A stretch of DNA of 64,000 nt. It comes from UBA11574 sp964591175. Its GTDB lineage: Bacteria; Desulfobacterota; Desulfobacteria; Desulfobacterales; UBA11574. The stretch's first letter is position 1; each line of letters begins with the position of its first letter. Positions 36,150-44,425 of the stretch are shown in pieces. A model generated the notes under the pieces. It saw only the letters and a program-made list of their open reading frames with translations. It was not told the origin of the DNA and made no database searches. Made by a program: the position numbers and the translations under genes. The stretch spans positions 46,735 to 110,734 of the forward strand of contig CAZQAF010000001.1 of the NCBI GenBank assembly GCA_964591175.1, read 5' to 3'.

Positions 36150-36910
36150 CAGATCGCATTGCGCTCGAAATAAAGGGCCTCAATTTCTATTATTCAGGCG
36201 CCAGCCAGGCCCTTAAAAACATCAACCTGACCGTATATGAAAAGAGCGTGACGGCACTGATCGGACCTTCGGGATGCGGCAAGACAACATTGCTCAGGTG
36301 CTTCAACAGAATGCACGATCTCTATCCCGAGCACCGTTATGAAGGAGAGATACTGTTTAACGGACAAAACCTTCTTGCCAATGGAAGGGATCTCATCAAC
36401 TTGAGAAGCCGGATCGGTATGGTCTTTCAAAAACCCACGCCGTTTCCCATGTCAATCTTCGACAATATCGCATATGGCCTCAAACTGAAAGGGATCCGAA
36501 AAAAATCGGAACTTGAACAGCGGGTCGAAAACGCCTTAAAGCATGCCGCTCTGTGGGATGAGGTCAAAGATAAACTCGCTGACAGCGCCTATGATTTATC
36601 CGGGGGGCAGCAGCAGCGACTCGTGATCGCCCGTGCCCTTGCCGTCGAGCCGGAAATCCTTCTTTTCGACGAACCGACGTCCGCTCTCGATCCGATTTCC
36701 ACATCGAAGATCGAAGAACTCTTAACCTATTTGAAAAATGAAATTACGATCATCATCGTCACGCATAACATGCAGCAGGCCGCCAGGATTTCGGACTGGA
36801 CAGGTTTCGTGATGCTGGGAGAGTTGATTGAGTTCGATGCCACGGAAAAGATCTTCACGTCACCTTCGAAAAAACTTACCGAAGATTACGTAACCGGGAG
36901 GTTCGGATAA
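36146..36910 (+). CDS. pstB: Phosphate ABC transporter, ATPase PstB
   Basis: A GTG start overlaps the pstA stop. The 254-residue ATPase has Walker A GPSGCGKTT, the PstB hallmark LLRCFNRMHDL, Q-loop FQKPTPFPMSIFDN, signature LSGGQQQRLVIARALA, Walker B ILLFDEPTSALDP and the H-loop IVTHNMQQA. It powers phosphate uptake. A hairpin terminator follows. Confidence 0.95.
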   Translation: MTDRIALEIKGLNFYYSGASQALKNINLTVYEKSVTALIGPSGCGKTTLLRCFNRMHDLYPEHRYEGEILFNGQNLLANGRDLINLRSRIGMVFQKPTPFPMSIFDNIAYGLKLKGIRKKSELEQRVENALKHAALWDEVKDKLADSAYDLSGGQQQRLVIARALAVEPEILLFDEPTSALDPISTSKIEELLTYLKNEITIIIVTHNMQQAARISDWTGFVMLGELIEFDATEKIFTSPSKKLTEDYVTGRFG

Positions 36911-36924
36911 CGACCGTCTCTGAG

Positions 36925-36957
36925 CCGGATCCCGCTTCTGAGGGATCGGGGTGTTTT
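36925..36957 (+). terminator. Terminator-like hairpin after pstB
   Basis: CCGGATCCC and GGGATCGG flank an 8-nt loop, 14 bp past the pstB stop, followed by GGTGTTTTCC. The stem is good; the T-run is short. Confidence 0.5.
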
Positions 36958-37139
36958 CCGAACAGACGCTGCATGAATACATTTTTTTTTTAAACCGCAT
37001 CCGATTTAAAAAAAATATTATCCATCTTGTCGGGTCGTCGCTGAAAGCGAAGCCCGATCTGCTCATTCTAAGGAATAAAAGTAAAACTCACCGAGAGCTC
37101 CAATGCGTATAGTCCGTTTTTCTAAAGAAAAATGCTGTC

Positions 37140-37225
37140 TTGACAATGATACCGCCATCCGCTATCAATCTTCAGGTTATCCCATGCCCCATCACACAAT
37201 CATCTTTTTTTACGACTAACAACAA
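37140..37225 (+). promoter_or_regulatory. Shared promoter-leader module, copy F (interrupted by a MITE)
   Basis: TTGACAATG begins at 37140, with a 17-nt spacer containing CGCCATCCGC and TATCAA as -10. Only the first part of the leader (GGTTATCCCATGCCCCATCA) is recognisable; then MITE copy 2 follows. Without the MITE the promoter would lie about 130 bp from the ECF ATPase start. The rest of the 505-bp gap shows no gene. Confidence 0.5.
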
Positions 37226-37228
37226 CAT

Positions 37229-37370
37229 GAGACCTTTGCAAAACGCTCATTTTTGTTCAAGTTCAAGGAACTCGAAAATTTCAACCGCAAGAATACATTA
37301 AGTATTTTGAGGATTAAAATTTGAGTGTGACACAGAAATTGGGCAAAAAGGGGTGTTTTGCAAAGGTCTC
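37229..37370 (-). mobile_element. MITE copy 2 (142 bp)
   Basis: Ends GAGACCTTTGCAAAACGC and its inverted match GTTTTGCAAAGGTCTC enclose a core that is the reverse complement of the other copies. AACAT repeats directly on both sides, a 5-bp target duplication. There is no coding capacity. It lies between a promoter module and the ECF transporter operon. Confidence 0.88.
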
Positions 37371-37415
37371 AACATGGTTTGAGCCGCTGCGCTTACGCCT
37401 TGCAAGAGAAGAGAA

Positions 37416-38795
37416 GTGGACCCTGTCGTTCGGATCAAGAACTATTCATATGCTTATCCAGATACGACCAAATTTGCGATAAGAAACATAAATCTCGATA
37501 TCGAACCCGGACAGTGCCACTGTGTCAGCGGGCCGACAGGCAGCGGCAAAACAACCCTGGGGCTGGCGATTAAAGGGCTGCTGCCGCCGGGAAACGAGGA
37601 AGGCCGGATAACCGGGGTTTGTGCGACGGACGATGGCGGGACCGATATCGGCATTGTCCTTCAAAACCCCGAAATTCAGATTCTGGCATCATCCATCGGC
37701 GCTGAAATCGCATTCGGATTGGAAAATCTCTGCGTCGATCCGGCCACGATGCCGACCAAGGTAAGAGAAGCGCTGGATGCCGTCGGACTTGACCGGCCCA
37801 TGGAATACGAAACCGCCAGTCTTTCCATGGGACAAAAATACCGCCTGATCCTGGCTTCCCATCTGGTGATGAATCCCAGGCTTTTAATCCTTGACGAACC
37901 CGCCGGGCAAATGGACCCGGATGGTTTAAAAAAGCTTCTGAAGGTGATACAAGCGCTGAAGAACACCGGCATGTCATTTCTTTTATTTGAACACAATCCT
38001 GAATTTTTAACAGAGATTATAGATGCTTACTGGCATTTGGACAGCGAAGGATATTTTCGGGCCGGATGTCTTAAGATGTCGGACTATGATCCGTCGATGT
38101 CCGGCTCACCCGGGCGCGGCAAACCTGGCGCGACTGACAGGAAGGTTGTGAGCGCGCGCAAATTGACCGTCAGCGGCGCCGACGGGTCACCCATATTTTC
38201 AGATCTTTTTCTAAAAGTAGCCAAAGGCCAGCGCGTTACCGTTTATGGCCCAAACGGCGCGGGCAAAACGACCTTGCTCCGGTGCCTTGCCGGATTTGTT
38301 CAGGCCTCTGCCGGGGATGTGATGATTTTCGGTAAAAAGCCGATTCCGGGCAATCTTCGCGGCAGGGTAGGGTGTCTCTTTCAGAATCCGCAGCAACAGC
38401 TATTCGAAAACACCGTTTATGATGAGGTTGCCTTTCCCTTGAAACGCTTCGGGAAAAAAGGAACCGCGATGGCATCCAAAGTCGATGAGACGCTTAACAT
38501 GTGCGAGATCGGCGACCTTGCCGGATTTTCGCCGCATAAACTCAGCTACGGTCAAAAGCATCTTGTGGCGCTTGCATCCGTGCTGGCCGCTGATCCTGAG
38601 TTGTTATTGCTGGACGATCCTTTTGCAGGCCTCGATCAGAGCCGGTGTGAATTGATATTGAACCTGTTGTCCCGGTTGAATCAAGACAAGGACCTGACGG
38701 TTATTTGGGCGTGTCATCATCCGCAGATGTTCTCAGGATGGGCAGATCTTGAATTTTTTATGGAAAGAGGAAAAATCGTTGCGCATTCGTCTTAG
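37416..38795 (+). CDS. ECF transporter ATPase, two fused ABC domains
   Basis: The 459-residue protein contains two ABC modules. The first has Walker A GPTGSGKTTL, and an unusual signature (SLSMGQKYRLILASHLVM) with Walker B LLILDEPAGQMDP; the second (from about residue 240) has Walker A GPNGAGKTTL, signature LSYGQKHLVALASVLA and Walker B LLLLDDPFAGLD. Fused EcfA-type ATPases energise vitamin or metal uptake with EcfT and an S component, both encoded next. The start at 37416 follows AGAGAAGTGG (weak). The substrate is not predictable from the ATPase. Confidence 0.88.
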   Translation: MDPVVRIKNYSYAYPDTTKFAIRNINLDIEPGQCHCVSGPTGSGKTTLGLAIKGLLPPGNEEGRITGVCATDDGGTDIGIVLQNPEIQILASSIGAEIAFGLENLCVDPATMPTKVREALDAVGLDRPMEYETASLSMGQKYRLILASHLVMNPRLLILDEPAGQMDPDGLKKLLKVIQALKNTGMSFLLFEHNPEFLTEIIDAYWHLDSEGYFRAGCLKMSDYDPSMSGSPGRGKPGATDRKVVSARKLTVSGADGSPIFSDLFLKVAKGQRVTVYGPNGAGKTTLLRCLAGFVQASAGDVMIFGKKPIPGNLRGRVGCLFQNPQQQLFENTVYDEVAFPLKRFGKKGTAMASKVDETLNMCEIGDLAGFSPHKLSYGQKHLVALASVLAADPELLLLDDPFAGLDQSRCELILNLLSRLNQDKDLTVIWACHHPQMFSGWADLEFFMERGKIVAHSS

Positions 38796-39471
38796 GCAAC
38801 TCTTCGGATTCTTACGCCGCTTTAAGGACTGGCCCGGGACCGAACATCGTCGCGCCGGAAGCATCGCCGTTGGCGCAAAACTGTTGGGTTTGATGGCTCT
38901 TTCCTTCCTTGCATTCGGGTCCCGCACAACAACCGGTTTGCTGTGGCTCACAGTGATTAATCTTGCCCTATTGCTTGTTTTCCGGTACGGGTTTATATTT
39001 CTGAGACGGGAAATCAAGGTTTTTCTGTGGCAAACGGCGATCATCGTTTCTCTTTATATGTTACGTTTCGGGTGGATTGATGGTTTTAAGCAGGGGGCAA
39101 TGATTTCATGGCAACTTTCCTTAGCCTATATGCCCGGCGTCATCTTTATCAAAACCACGCCGCAACCCCGCATTGTTGAGACATTTTCGGCTGTTGCACC
39201 CTATCGCGCGGCTTTTGTGATGGCGACGTGCTTTAAATTCATCCCTCTCATATTGACGGAAATAAGAAATATCTACGAAGGCCAGGTCTTTCGCGGTGCG
39301 AAGATACTTCGCAGGGACCTGTTAAATCCCTGCAACTGGCCGGATCTTGTTTTCTGTCTGGCGCTTCCGGTCATCATACGGAGCATGAACCTTGCAGGGG
39401 AAATTACATTGGCGGCCAAGGCAAGGAATTTCGGTTTTAAAAAGAAAAGAACGTGCTGGCCCGGCATTTAG
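38779..39471 (+). CDS. ecfT: ECF transporter transmembrane protein EcfT
   Basis: The TTG at 38779, eight bases after GAGG, is the preferred start; a further TTG at 38749 is in frame and lies deeper in the ATPase gene. About 230 residues, with several membrane helices and the EcfT coupling motif region IYEGQVFRGAKILRRD (the usual A-R-G form is relaxed here to FRGAK). It overlaps the ATPase gene by at least 17 nt, so expression is coupled. It links the double ATPase to the substrate-binding S component. Confidence 0.82.
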   Translation: MRIRLRQLFGFLRRFKDWPGTEHRRAGSIAVGAKLLGLMALSFLAFGSRTTTGLLWLTVINLALLLVFRYGFIFLRREIKVFLWQTAIIVSLYMLRFGWIDGFKQGAMISWQLSLAYMPGVIFIKTTPQPRIVETFSAVAPYRAAFVMATCFKFIPLILTEIRNIYEGQVFRGAKILRRDLLNPCNWPDLVFCLALPVIIRSMNLAGEITLAAKARNFGFKKKRTCWPGI

Positions 39472-39483
39472 AAGGAATTTTAT

Positions 39484-40002
39484 ATGAACAGAATATCTTT
39501 GAAGGAGTCTCTTTTTTTGGGCTTCTGTGCCGTCTTCATACTGCTGTCACGGGCGGCGCTGAGACTCCATCTGGGGATCAGCGGACATGTCATGTTTTCC
39601 ATGATGTTTTTCCTTTTGATTGCCCGGGGATGTGTTCCTCGCTTTTTTGCGGCGACGATTACCGGACTGTTCGCCGGCGTGGCCGCAATGGCCCTGGGGA
39701 TGGGGAAAGGAGGACCGCTTCTTTTGATCAAGTTCGTCCTGCCCGCGCTGGTTGTCGATATCTGCGCCATGACGCTTCCATTTATGTTCCAAAGTTATCT
39801 CTTGTGTGCCTTTGTTGCCGCGACGGCGGCCTCGACAAAATTCATTGATACCTATGTCATGGACCGTCTGGTATCGATGAATCCGGATATCATTCTCCAG
39901 CACGCCTTTTTGGAGGCCGCGCCGGCGGTTTTCTTTGGTGTGGCCGGGAGTTTGTTCGTGCCGCCCGTGATTCGAAGGTTGAAATCATACGGCGTTATTT
40001 GA
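39484..40002 (+). CDS. Probable ECF transporter S component
   Basis: The 172-residue, very hydrophobic protein follows AAGGA and lies 12 bp after ecfT. It has five or six membrane helices (ESLFLGFCAVFILLSRAALR, MFSMMFFLLIARGCVP, FFAATITGLFAGVAAMALG) and no known catalytic motif. Size, topology and position argue for the substrate-binding S component. I cannot assign its substrate: thiamine or its precursors, cobalt and other vitamins are all possible. Confidence 0.65.
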   Translation: MNRISLKESLFLGFCAVFILLSRAALRLHLGISGHVMFSMMFFLLIARGCVPRFFAATITGLFAGVAAMALGMGKGGPLLLIKFVLPALVVDICAMTLPFMFQSYLLCAFVAATAASTKFIDTYVMDRLVSMNPDIILQHAFLEAAPAVFFGVAGSLFVPPVIRRLKSYGVI

Positions 40003-40049
40003 GCGGACTAAAATGTTAACGCTCAACCTTGAGCCTTGATTGACCCTTC

Positions 40050-40080
40050 TGCATTCTGAACGCTGAACACCGAACTCTAA
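40050..40080. repeat. Short CTGAACA-type heptad repeat
   Basis: CTGAACG, CTGAACA and CCGAACT lie in tandem, a half-element of the family at 29.1 and 62.1 kb, just before promoter-leader copy G. Confidence 0.5.
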
Positions 40081-40123
40081 GTTTTTCGCAAGGACAGTCG
40101 CTGAAACCCACCATACGGCATTC

Positions 40124-40300
40124 TTGACAATAGGACGGGCATGCGTTATTAATATAAAAATCAAGGGTTATTTCGCGATATCCGGCCTTATTAATTATCG
40201 TGATGCGTCTTGAGACGGGACATATTTGAAAATTATTCCTGATTTCGAGCGCATAAAGAGAATTTTCATCACTTCACTTCTATTCCATCCAATTTTAGTC
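40124..40300 (+). promoter_or_regulatory. Shared promoter-leader module, copy G
   Basis: TTGACAATA begins at 40124; a 17-nt spacer with ACGGGCATGCG leads to TATTAA. The leader has GCGATATCCGG, TCGTGATGCGTC, ATTATTCCTGATTTC and TTTTCATCACTTCACTTC. Spacer and start are close to copy A (both contain GACGGGCAT). The 459-bp gap contains no visible gene. Confidence 0.6.
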
Positions 40301-40461
40301 TAATGAACTTAAAGATAGACATCAGAACTGATATTGAAGAATATTATTTGCTTTTTCAATATTTTGCTGCTTTAAATCGCTTTGACGGCCATGATACGAT
40401 CCGGGTGTTATAAAGATCAGGTCATTTATGGTGCGACATCCGAGGCTTGGTGAGCTGACCG

Positions 40462-42291
40462 ATGAATAGTGAACAAAAAAAAGAAGGCTTGTCCCCGAAT
40501 TCCCCGAAACATCCGGGGTTGACCGCTGCAGCAAACGAGCGTTTCAAGGTCGGCGAAACGGTTTTTCGCCGGCTGCCCCAGCGCTACATCATAAACGAGT
40601 CCGGCGACGACCGCATTATTACCTGTTTGGAAGCGCCGAATATTTCGGTGCATGTTGAGGCCGGATTGACGGTTTCCGCTTCAGCAGCTCACAAGTCTCC
40701 CCCGGGCACCATCTATCTCGACGGTGTCGCGGCATGTGAGCCTTTCATGGATCTTGAAAAACAGATCTATAATTTCGATCATCACGAAGGATGTTTGCGG
40801 CCTTTTACGCTTTCAACCTGTGAACAGGTACTGATCATGATTTTAAAAGGCCTGGATCTCCGCGGCAGGGATTGGCGGATTTTCGCAAACGAGCCGGATT
40901 TGGACACCGTCCTGGCCATTTGGCTGCTTTTTAACCATATCCGCGTGGGCCGAAAAGATTCGGATGGGTTGAGAAGATTATATGCATTGGTGCGACTTGA
41001 GGGCATCATCGACGCGCACGGGTTGGAGATGGCGGGATTGAGCGCATTTTCGCCGGATCTTTTAAATAAAACCAAAAAATTAATCGATTATTTAAGAGCG
41101 GAAGAGGTCAACTTAAAAAAGAACGGCGTCTGGGAGGAAACCGACTATTTGGAGTATACCGCGCTGATATTGCATAAAATCGACAGAATCATTTATAAAT
41201 CGGGTGATTTTGAGGATTTTAAAGAATTAAAAGAGATGGCTCGGGCGGAAATCGGCGATCATCGAATCGCGGTCGTCGTCGACGCCGAATTAGGGATATA
41301 CGAACTCGAACCCTATCTGAACCGCATATATGGCGAAAACCTCGGGATTGCCATTTTAAAAAAGGGAGAAGGGATTTACACACTGCGTCGAATGGATCCG
41401 TTTATGCCGGTGGGTCTGAATAATGTCTATCAGAAATTAAACTCGATTGATCCCGACGTAAGCTGCCGAAAAGACAGCCGTCAGTGGGGGGGATCCGATG
41501 ATATCGGCGGCTCCCCGCGCGGAATGCCGACCAAACTGACCCCAAAAGAAATTGTTCAAGCCTGCCATGATGCGTTTCAGAAGAGCAGCTTCGCCTATCA
41601 TACGCTTCGTTTTTTTTACGCGCTTTATTTGCTTGGGATAATCATGGGCGCCGCTTTTATCTGCAGATTTTTCGTGTTATCTAATCTTTCCATCGTCGGC
41701 ACAGACCGTATTCATTTGATATTCAAGTCCGATCTGCTTTTTTTCGTAGCATTGCTTGTTTTTACGATCATGATTTTGGTGATCGTTTCCCGGAAAGGGT
41801 GGCGGCAATTCGGCGTCCGAAGGCCCACCGGAAAAGACTGGTGGCTCATTTTGCCCATTGTCATACTTGCCGCTTTTGCCAAGGGGGTATATGTTCCACA
41901 AAGAATATTTCCCATACTCGGTCCCGACAAAATCCTGATATACATGATGGTTATCATACCCCTGGCGTCGGAACTGCTTTTTCGCTGCCTGGTATACGGC
42001 ATCTTGGCAAAGGGAGCTTCCACTCAAAACTGCCGCAGCGGATGGTTTTTTTCCTATCCAATGGTGGGTTCGGCTTTCTTGTATGCGGCGTTTATCGCCT
42101 ATCTGGTGTTTTTCCCGAATGTCCTGGAAGGCGCCTTGTCCATAAAGGCCATATTCAGCTGTTTATTTGCCGCCACTGCCTTCGGCATCGCCGTCGGATT
42201 CGTCCGGGAAAGGTCCCAGAGCGTTTTTCCCGCTATCCTTTTTCATTCCGTTGCCGTCGGCATTTTTATTGTTTGGAATTTTATCTATTAG
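40462..42291 (+). CDS. Fusion of a DHH-like phosphoesterase region and a CPBP-type membrane domain
   Basis: The 609-residue protein is soluble for its first 370 residues. About residue 104 is NFDHHEG, a D-H-H motif, followed by FANEPDLDTVLAIWLLFNH, where an Asp pair could bind metal as in DHH phosphoesterases. From about residue 375 it has 7-8 membrane helices. IIPLASELLFRCLVYG recalls CPBP (CAAX/Abi) motif 1, E-E-x-x-x-R, but has Ser instead of the first Glu, and FPAILFHSVAVG recalls motif 3. Thus a membrane peptidase domain that may be inactive is joined to a phosphoesterase-like domain. I do not recognise a named family. Start ATG has a weak GGTGAG before it. Confidence 0.6.
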   Translation: MNSEQKKEGLSPNSPKHPGLTAAANERFKVGETVFRRLPQRYIINESGDDRIITCLEAPNISVHVEAGLTVSASAAHKSPPGTIYLDGVAACEPFMDLEKQIYNFDHHEGCLRPFTLSTCEQVLIMILKGLDLRGRDWRIFANEPDLDTVLAIWLLFNHIRVGRKDSDGLRRLYALVRLEGIIDAHGLEMAGLSAFSPDLLNKTKKLIDYLRAEEVNLKKNGVWEETDYLEYTALILHKIDRIIYKSGDFEDFKELKEMARAEIGDHRIAVVVDAELGIYELEPYLNRIYGENLGIAILKKGEGIYTLRRMDPFMPVGLNNVYQKLNSIDPDVSCRKDSRQWGGSDDIGGSPRGMPTKLTPKEIVQACHDAFQKSSFAYHTLRFFYALYLLGIIMGAAFICRFFVLSNLSIVGTDRIHLIFKSDLLFFVALLVFTIMILVIVSRKGWRQFGVRRPTGKDWWLILPIVILAAFAKGVYVPQRIFPILGPDKILIYMMVIIPLASELLFRCLVYGILAKGASTQNCRSGWFFSYPMVGSAFLYAAFIAYLVFFPNVLEGALSIKAIFSCLFAATAFGIAVGFVRERSQSVFPAILFHSVAVGIFIVWNFIY

Positions 42292-42292
42292 T

Positions 42293-42537
42293 GTATAGTG
42301 TTTAGTATTTAGTAGTTAGTATTTAGTTTTTTGATTAAAACATGTGGTGTAATCATAAAAAGTTAGACTTCGACTTCCAAACACTAAACACTACATACTN
42401 NNNNNNNNNNNNNNNNNNNNNNNNNNNNNNNNNNNNNNNNNNNNNNNNNNNNNNNNNNNNNNNNNNNNNNNNNNNNNNNNNNNNNNNNNNNNNNNNNNNA
42501 CTAAACACTACATACTTGAAGAATTCTTAAAAAAGTC
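42293..42537. repeat. TGTTTAG-type heptad repeats around an assembly gap
   Basis: TGTATAG, TGTTTAG, TATTTAG, TAGTTAG and TATTTAG are tandem 7-mers (42293-42328), and ACTAAACACTACATAC occurs on both sides of the N run at 42400-42499. The Ns mark an unresolved junction; the repeat probably caused the break, so its true length here is unknown and the two flanks may not be adjacent as drawn. Confidence 0.75.
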
Positions 42538-42553
42538 GAATTCATGCCTGCCA

Positions 42554-44194
42554 TCAAACCCCGGCCGTTTTCATACTTTTGTAAATTTCTTCCTGTTCAT
42601 TTAAAATCTCCCGCAGAATATCGATGGTGGTCATGGGATTCATGATCACCGTTCGAAGCACGACGATGTGTTGCCCGGAAAAATCTTTAATGTCGAGGGT
42701 CGTTCTGGAGACAAAACTCTTGCCGGCTTCCCGCTGGCGTCGCTGAATTTGACGATTGATATCGTTCAGGGTTTCGTTGATCCTCACCTTCTGCTTTGCA
42801 TCACTTCCGGCGAGTTTCTCTTGAAAATCCAAGGGGCAGAAACGATAGGTCAAAATGTTGAGTTCAGGCGCGGTAATGAGCTGAAAATGCATCCTTTTTT
42901 CAATTTCATCAGCGAATTTGCGGGCGGTTTCGATGCCGTGGTCGATGAGCAGGGCATATCCCCGGCTCCCCATGATTTTAAGTGCGCTGTCGAGTATCAG
43001 GGAGTTGGCCTCCCGGGATCCGGAAGGCGATTTGATGCCGAGATCCACGGAACCCGGCCGGTTGACATAATTGGCATGATAGATGATGTTATCCATGATC
43101 GCGGGATCTTTGAAGTAAACCATGCCGCAGCTCATGGGCATGTAAAACTGTTTGTGACCGTCGATGGTGACCGAATCGGCATGTTCGATGCCCGACAACA
43201 GGTGACGGTACTTTTCCGACATCAGCGTCGGGCCGCCCCAGGCGGCATCTACATGGAAATGGATGTTGTTTTCGGCACAGATGCCGGCCATTTTCCGGAG
43301 GGGATCCACGGAACCGGTTTCAGTGGTTCCGGCAATGCCGACCGCCGCAAGGACGGCTGTTTTTCGGGGACTTTTCAGCAGCGTGCGGATGGTGCCTTCA
43401 AGCTTGATCAGGTCGATTCGGTTTTTTGCATCCACATCGACGGCGACGATATTCCGGTTGCCAAGGCCGAGCAAACCACCGGCCTTGTTGAGGGAATAGT
43501 GCCCGCGTTTTGACACGAGAAGCACGCAGCGCCGGATTCCGTAAGCATCATATGCGGCCTTAAGACCTTCTTTTTCAACCCCTTCGAATCCGGTTTTAGG
43601 GGCAAGCAGCGCATTTCGGGCCACCCACAATGCCGTCAGGTTGGAAAGGGTGCCGTTTTCGGTGAAGCAACCCAGGGTCGTATGGGTGCTCTGAATGTGC
43701 TCCTTATAAAATGCATCGCTTTGTTGATAGATCAAACGGTGAATTTTGGCCAGCACCTGTTTTTCCACCACCGACACCACTTTGGATGTTTCGATTTTAA
43801 CCACATTCTGGTTCAACGCCGCGACAATGGTTTTAAGGTGGACCATGAAAAACGGGATAGCCGACGTCATGTGGCCCACAAAATAAGGCGAAGCGACATT
43901 CACGGCATGGGGGGCGATGTCTTCGATCAGATCGGTGATCACGTCAGCCAGTTTTTTGTCCGGATTTTGGCTGATAAGGCTGTTCGTAAATCGATCGGCC
44001 AAATGCTTCAGACTGACCGCTTCGGTAAAACCGACGTGTGTTTTCAAAAAATCATGAAGCCCGAAAAGGATCTGCTCCATGTACTTTATCAAAGTGGATT
44101 TGGCGGCATCGCTTTCGGGCCGGATAAACGTCCGGGTCAGCGCCGGCCAATCGGCAACGAGTTCTTTTTTTTCAGTGGGGGATTCTCCTGGCAT
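42554..44194 (-). CDS. panP: PLP-dependent aspartate 1-decarboxylase, PanP-like
   Basis: The 546-residue protein is a group II PLP decarboxylase: FVGHMTSAIPFFMVHLKTI, NQNVVKIETSK, GTLSNLTALWVARN, HVDAAWGGPTLMSEKYRHLL and the PLP-lysine motif DSVTIDGHKQFYMPM. Its layout closely follows the PanP-type enzymes of vibrios (HMTSA, ALNQN and LVKIETSK are shared spellings), which make beta-alanine from aspartate for coenzyme A. Glutamate or other amino acids remain possible substrates. It stands alone on the minus strand between a repeat and a divergent sensor kinase gene. Confidence 0.82.
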   Translation of the reverse strand: MPGESPTEKKELVADWPALTRTFIRPESDAAKSTLIKYMEQILFGLHDFLKTHVGFTEAVSLKHLADRFTNSLISQNPDKKLADVITDLIEDIAPHAVNVASPYFVGHMTSAIPFFMVHLKTIVAALNQNVVKIETSKVVSVVEKQVLAKIHRLIYQQSDAFYKEHIQSTHTTLGCFTENGTLSNLTALWVARNALLAPKTGFEGVEKEGLKAAYDAYGIRRCVLLVSKRGHYSLNKAGGLLGLGNRNIVAVDVDAKNRIDLIKLEGTIRTLLKSPRKTAVLAAVGIAGTTETGSVDPLRKMAGICAENNIHFHVDAAWGGPTLMSEKYRHLLSGIEHADSVTIDGHKQFYMPMSCGMVYFKDPAIMDNIIYHANYVNRPGSVDLGIKSPSGSREANSLILDSALKIMGSRGYALLIDHGIETARKFADEIEKRMHFQLITAPELNILTYRFCPLDFQEKLAGSDAKQKVRINETLNDINRQIQRRQREAGKSFVSRTTLDIKDFSGQHIVVLRTVIMNPMTTIDILREILNEQEEIYKSMKTAGV

Positions 44195-44425
44195 AGTGAT
44201 ATCCGGTCTTTATGTCCTGCCGTATATGAGGATTTGTTATTGCACGAATCATTCAAGATTCGGGTGCTAAGTCTTCGAATTTTAGTATCATGACCCGTTG
44301 ATATTGCCAAGTAAATCTTTCAAAGCATTAAAAATTGCCTATTGCCAACTTGCGTTTAAATATAATACTATTTCGGCGTCAAATATGTATACCCACATTG
44401 ATGAAAGGTTTTTTGCTTGAGGCTT

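Noticed and set aside
42342..42530. Short frame through the N run
   Set aside because: Coding is an artefact of Ns between repeat sequences.
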